Source of the DNA: Phytopythium helicoides
Lineage: Eukaryota > Oomycota > Peronosporomycetes > Pythiales > Pythiaceae
NCBI GenBank assembly: GCA_024867545.1
Contig: JANFNE010000002.1
Coordinates: 457,831 to 521,830 of the forward strand
Length of the DNA: 64,000 nt
Direction: 5' to 3'
Under the pieces are notes generated by a model. It was not told the origin of the DNA. It searched no databases and worked only from the letters and a program-made list of their open reading frames with translations. Position numbers and translations under genes: made by a program. This document shows, one piece after another, positions 62,211 to 64,000 of this stretch (its first letter is position 1; every line of letters begins with the position of its first letter).

Positions 62211-63587
62211 TTACTTTGTTTTTGGCAATCCAGCAACCCACATTACTCCGTGGATGTGCACACGAAGCCTTCCTTGCTGCTCGAGCGCATAGAAGAAGGC
62301 TTCAACAAATCCAAAGAGACCGGGTTTAGTTTTCGGCTTGTTAACTGTCAAGTCCCAGCCGAACATGACCTCTATAAGAATTTTGCAGCACAATTCAAAG
62401 TACCTCGCTTGAAACATTGTGTTTTGCATTGAGAGTCGTTTCATTACGACGCTGCTTGGCATATTGATGAGCGTGCATGCCAATAAATCATTCGGCCGAC
62501 CATTTGTTAAATCATATCCTGACCAAAAAGCAACCGCGATTGATCCTTCCGAGTATGGTGACAGGGTCCAAAAAACGGACGGCTCTCCGTACATGAATGC
62601 CATTGCATCTACTTTACGCTGGAAGCTGTCCCGCTCTTCATTCGAGCCCCACATTTTGGCTGTCGATGCAGTAATTGCCTTGAGAACACTATTTGCACAG
62701 TTGCTGTCATCGCTAGCCGAAATTGGTTTTTCAGCTCGTGCAGCCCGTCGTCTCGCAGCTCGTGCCTCCATTGCAGTACGGAGCTCATCTGCCGAGATGC
62801 GCATGGCACACGTTGCTGCATCAGAATCATGACGTACACGAACAAACACGCCAGTTTTCACACGTTCCGTTGCCAAGTAGTCGAACATATGTATCTTAAA
62901 AACGGGGTCCTCTGCAAAGCGGTCGGACGAGACGTCTAAGTAATGTAACACGATGTCTCGCTTGCTGTATCGATGGCTTCGCGTGCTAGAAAATCCGCCT
63001 ATACCGAAAGTTAATAAGTGCAGGTACACGCGCTCGAGATAGCAAGGGTCGTTGTGCAGAAGGATTGTCGTCGATCGGCGACCAACGTAAGTTGGAAGAC
63101 CCATGATCGTGTCCAATGCTCGTGAAAGACACGCTTCTTCGTCATCGTCTACTGTCGTTTCGATGATCACAGTTTCAGTTGGGAGAACTGCAGTTTCGTC
63201 GATGTCATCGTTGCTGTCTGATGGTGTTGCAATTGTTTGTTGTCGTTCACGAGCCCGTTTCACTAAACCGTTTGCATCTCTGTCGCTTACTCTTGTGCAG
63301 TATACTTCGTGAGATTCATAGTTCCGACCAAAATTTGGATTTTCAGTGACATCCTTGTAGAGAGGGTTGGTGCTCCGCAATAGTGATTGGATAGCTTCCA
63401 CGTATGTACCATTACATTCATGCTGTTTGGCAAGCACCAGTACTTGATCAGTTCTCATAGGGCCAGCTAGAACCACACGAAAATTGTCGCGTGTAGGAAC
63501 ACTTGGAATGCGATTCGCGATCCCCGCATGCCGGTTATCCCAGGACAACAAGTGGCTCTGCAATACGTTGCCAGGGCCGCCATACAC
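62211..63587 (-). pseudogene. Helitron Rep N-terminal domain with HUH motif
   Basis: 458 residues from a GTG-initiated frame. It contains SHEVYCTRVSDRDANGLVKR, YSKRDIVLHYLDVSSDRFAE, DAMAFMYGEPSVFWTLSPYS and PGLFGFVEAFFYALEQQGRL, followed by the HUH motif RVHIHGVMW. The frame stops soon after HUH, before the catalytic tyrosines; the rest is in other frames. No proper ATG start exists. Confidence 0.78.
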
Positions 63588-63716
63588 GACCTATATATAT
63601 ACTATATATATACTATGCGGAATGAACGTTCATTCGGGGTTCCGTGGTGCCGTAATATTGGGTAAATTACCGGGTTTTGTTTGCATTCGATACCGTAATT
63701 TACTTGATTCGGGCCG
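63588..63716. other. Subtelomeric junction
   Basis: A (TA)n-rich stretch (63592-63615), then an inverted repeat GTAAATTAC...GTAATTTAC (about 63662-63702) directly before the telomere. No gene. Confidence 0.6.
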
Positions 63717-64000
63717 TAGGGTTTAGGGTTTAGGGTTTAGGGGTTTAGGGGTTTAGGGTTTAGGGTTTAGGGTTTAGGGTTTAGGGTTTAGGGTTTAGGG
63801 TTTAGGGTTTAGGGTTTAGGGTTTAGGGTTTAGGGTTTAGGGTTTAGGGTTTAGGGTTTAGGGTTTAGGGTTTAGGGTTTAGGGTTTAGGGTTTAGGGTT
63901 TAGGGTTTAGGGTTTAGGGTTTAGGGTTTAGGGTTTAGGGTTTAGGGTTTAGGGTTTAGGGTTTAGGGTTTAGGGTTTAGGGTTTAGGGTTTAGGGTTTA
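63717..64000 (+). repeat. Telomere, (TTTAGGG)n
   Basis: About 40 tandem TTTAGGG units to the end of the window, G-rich strand 5' to 3' toward the end, so this is the true right end of a chromosome. The first units include two TTTAGGGG variants (~63736-63752); the distal part is uniform. Confidence 0.98.

Larger units (their letters stand above)
58089..63587 (-). mobile_element. Degenerate Helitron (Rep-helicase) next to the telomere
   Basis: Minus-strand pieces appear in the correct Helitron order. The Helitron-like N domain and HUH Rep motif are in 63587-62211; Rep continuations are in 62180-61932 and 61811-61623. A middle region lies at 61604-60312, and a PIF1-type helicase at 59702-58089. 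Several stops and frameshifts separate the pieces, so the RepHel protein is broken. The hairpin/CTRR 3' end was not identified. The Rep end lies ~130 bases from the first telomere repeat. Confidence 0.8.

Noticed and set aside
1..64000. tRNA and rRNA genes
   Set aside because: I looked for T-loop patterns (GGTTCGAATCC-like) and rRNA signatures and found none convincing.

Overview
The window is the right-hand end of a chromosome from an oomycete, most likely a Phytophthora-like member of the Peronosporales. Evidence: (i) the last ~284 bases are a TTTAGGG telomere array with the G-rich strand running toward the end; (ii) introns are short (about 50-130 bases) and mostly start with GTGCGT, GTRAGT or GTACGT; (iii) several genes carry an oomycete-type initiator (GCTCATTCTCCAAGC-like) 45-80 bases before the chosen ATG; (iv) the gene content fits: GH30, GH72, GH114 and SKN1-type GH16 glucan enzymes, an LRR tyrosine-kinase-like receptor, a FYVE-like/START protein, SHAQKYF MYB, and tandem HMG boxes. 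Splice sites were placed by hand from phase, donor/acceptor and protein-family continuity; coordinates may be off by a base or two.

Bases 1-35,440 are gene-dense core DNA on both strands with very little intergenic space. In order: GH30 glucosylceramidase, chromate transporter, GH114 glycosidase, GH72 glucanosyltransferase (three secreted or surface carbohydrate-active enzymes in 8 kb), DMT-type transporter, a seven-HMG-box protein, a MYB-SHAQKYF factor, mitochondrial MMAA/MeaB GTPase, a myristoylation-signal/PDZ-like protein, a mitochondrial carrier, a 1,483-residue PHD-ankyrin-HECT-like protein, a TBC protein, an LRR receptor kinase, DGAT2, a FYVE-like/two-TM/START protein, an AAAP amino-acid transporter and a small basic hypothetical protein. 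Several pairs are divergent with short shared promoters (129 bases between the TBC and LRR-kinase starts; 265 between carrier and HECT-like; 400 between MMAA and PDZ-like). Two pairs converge tightly (HECT-like/TBC 21 bases apart; GH114/GH72).

Bases 35,440-50,200 are gene-poor accessory DNA. They hold an LRR-protein fragment, a family of 243-residue secreted cysteine-containing proteins (two copies in a perfect 1,525-base inverted repeat around a 729-base spacer, a third 89%-identical copy, and a deleted fourth copy), a POT peptide transporter that lacks its first helix, and an intact SKN1/KRE6-like GH16 protein.

Bases 50,600-64,000 are subtelomeric transposon territory. A complete-looking Mutator-like element (50,617-54,063) has 76-77-base terminal inverted repeats, an intact MULE transposase, and a convergent second gene encoding a RING/zinc-finger protein, an arrangement like maize MuDR. 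It is followed by a decayed Ty3/gypsy element on the minus strand (gag tail, protease, broken reverse transcriptase), and then a degenerate Helitron (HUH Rep to PIF1-type helicase, minus strand) whose Rep end lies about 130 bases from the telomere.

The most unusual signals are the two-gene MULE with its RING partner, the inverted duplication of the secreted family with a conserved upstream block, an in-frame TGA-C between the GH114 domain and a Ser-rich GPI-type tail, and a HECT-like domain with glutamate where the catalytic cysteine should be.
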